This document shows, in pieces, positions 17,179-17,572 of a DNA stretch of 17,572 nt. This DNA comes from Parachlorella kessleri. Lineage: Eukaryota > Chlorophyta > Trebouxiophyceae > Chlorellales > Chlorellaceae. The notes beneath the pieces were generated by a model that was not told where the DNA came from, searched no databases, and saw only the letters and a program-made list of their open reading frames with translations. Position numbers and translations under genes: made by a program. Numbering within the stretch: position 1 is the first letter of the stretch; every line of letters starts with the position of its first letter. The stretch spans positions 1-17,572 of the forward strand of contig BBXU01000307.1 in assembly GCA_001598975.1 (NCBI GenBank), in the 5' to 3' direction.

Positions 17179-17572
17179 GCTGTTGCCTGTAGCCCTCCGG
17201 CAGTGCGCTGGAGCGTCGCAGCAGCAGCAGCAGGCATGTCTGCTTCCCGCCTCCAAGGGGGAGGCAGCATGGCACCCATGAGAAGAGAAACTCCTTAATG
17301 CTTTGTATTCATTGCAGTGTTCAGAGGGTTGTGCCACGCTTTCATTAGCAAGAAACCATGCTATATAGGCTGTCTGGGAAAGCAGTTAGATGGACCAGTG
17401 GCGATGTAAGCGGCTAGTAGGTTATGTCAAGGTTGTGGGTGATGCAGCTGTGGCCATATGGCCAGAAAGTGGAGCACCGTCAGGAGGGACTTAAAGGGAG
17501 GAAAGGGGAGCAGGCCAGCGGCCTCTTTGGCTTGAAAACAACAATAAGACTCACTTATCTTGGGGAGAGAAT
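17179..17572. other. LHCA 3' UTR and downstream flank
   Basis: No further gene is recognisable in these ~390 bases. A TGTAA motif at 17405-17409, about 230 nt after the LHCA stop, is the best candidate poly(A) signal. A TATATA stretch near 17362-17367 might belong to a promoter beyond the window, but nothing supports that. Confidence 0.5.
17405..17409 (+). terminator. Candidate poly(A) signal TGTAA for LHCA
   Basis: TGTAA is the usual green-algal polyadenylation signal, and its position about 230 nt after the stop codon gives a plausible 3' UTR length. The motif is short, so chance occurrence is possible. Confidence 0.45.

Overview
This window is the left end of a nuclear chromosome from a photosynthetic eukaryote, most likely a green alga. 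It opens with plant-type telomere repeats (CCCTAAA on the + strand, i.e. TTTAGGG). Its three recognisable genes are split by short GT-AG introns (9, 14 and 6) with pyrimidine-rich, mostly CAG acceptors. TTTAGGG rather than the TTTTAGGG of Chlamydomonas, the dense introns and the GC-rich coding exons suggest a trebouxiophyte (Chlorella/Coccomyxa-like). That placement is inference; no species can be named.

Layout. (1) 1-219: telomere, 18 perfect units then about 90 bp of degenerate units. (2) 221-3200: subtelomeric zone with no intact gene. It holds the C-terminal end of a broken piggyBac-type transposase that starts directly at the telomere junction, an unrecognised 155-codon minus-strand ORF, a perfect TTAA-centred palindrome, and a scrap resembling the C-terminal end of a LINE reverse-transcriptase ORF. 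(3) 3319-6486, +: ten-exon gene for a plant wax-synthase-type MBOAT acyltransferase (451 aa as modelled). (4) 6487-7478: shared 3' intergenic space. (5) 7479-14857, -: fifteen-exon gene (1037 aa as modelled) for an HCF145-like protein with two SRPBCC/polyketide-cyclase (START-like) domains, a ~300-residue low-complexity linker, two C-terminal TMR RNA-binding repeats and a Ser-rich tail. (6) 14858-15151: compact divergent promoter. (7) 15152-17178, +: seven-exon gene for a photosystem I light-harvesting protein (LHCA, 248 aa). (8) 17179-17572: its 3' UTR and flank.

The most interesting arrangement is the divergent pair. One gene encodes a homologue of the plant factor HCF145, which stabilises the plastid psaA mRNA (PSI core). 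The other encodes a PSI antenna protein. They are read away from each other from about 294 bp, so a nuclear PSI antenna gene and a candidate regulator of plastid PSI-core mRNA may share a promoter. The telomere side is also notable: the chromosome end sits inside a transposase reading frame, as expected if a broken end was healed by telomere addition. Gene models were built by hand from splice motifs, phase consistency and remembered family motifs; no alignment or search was run.
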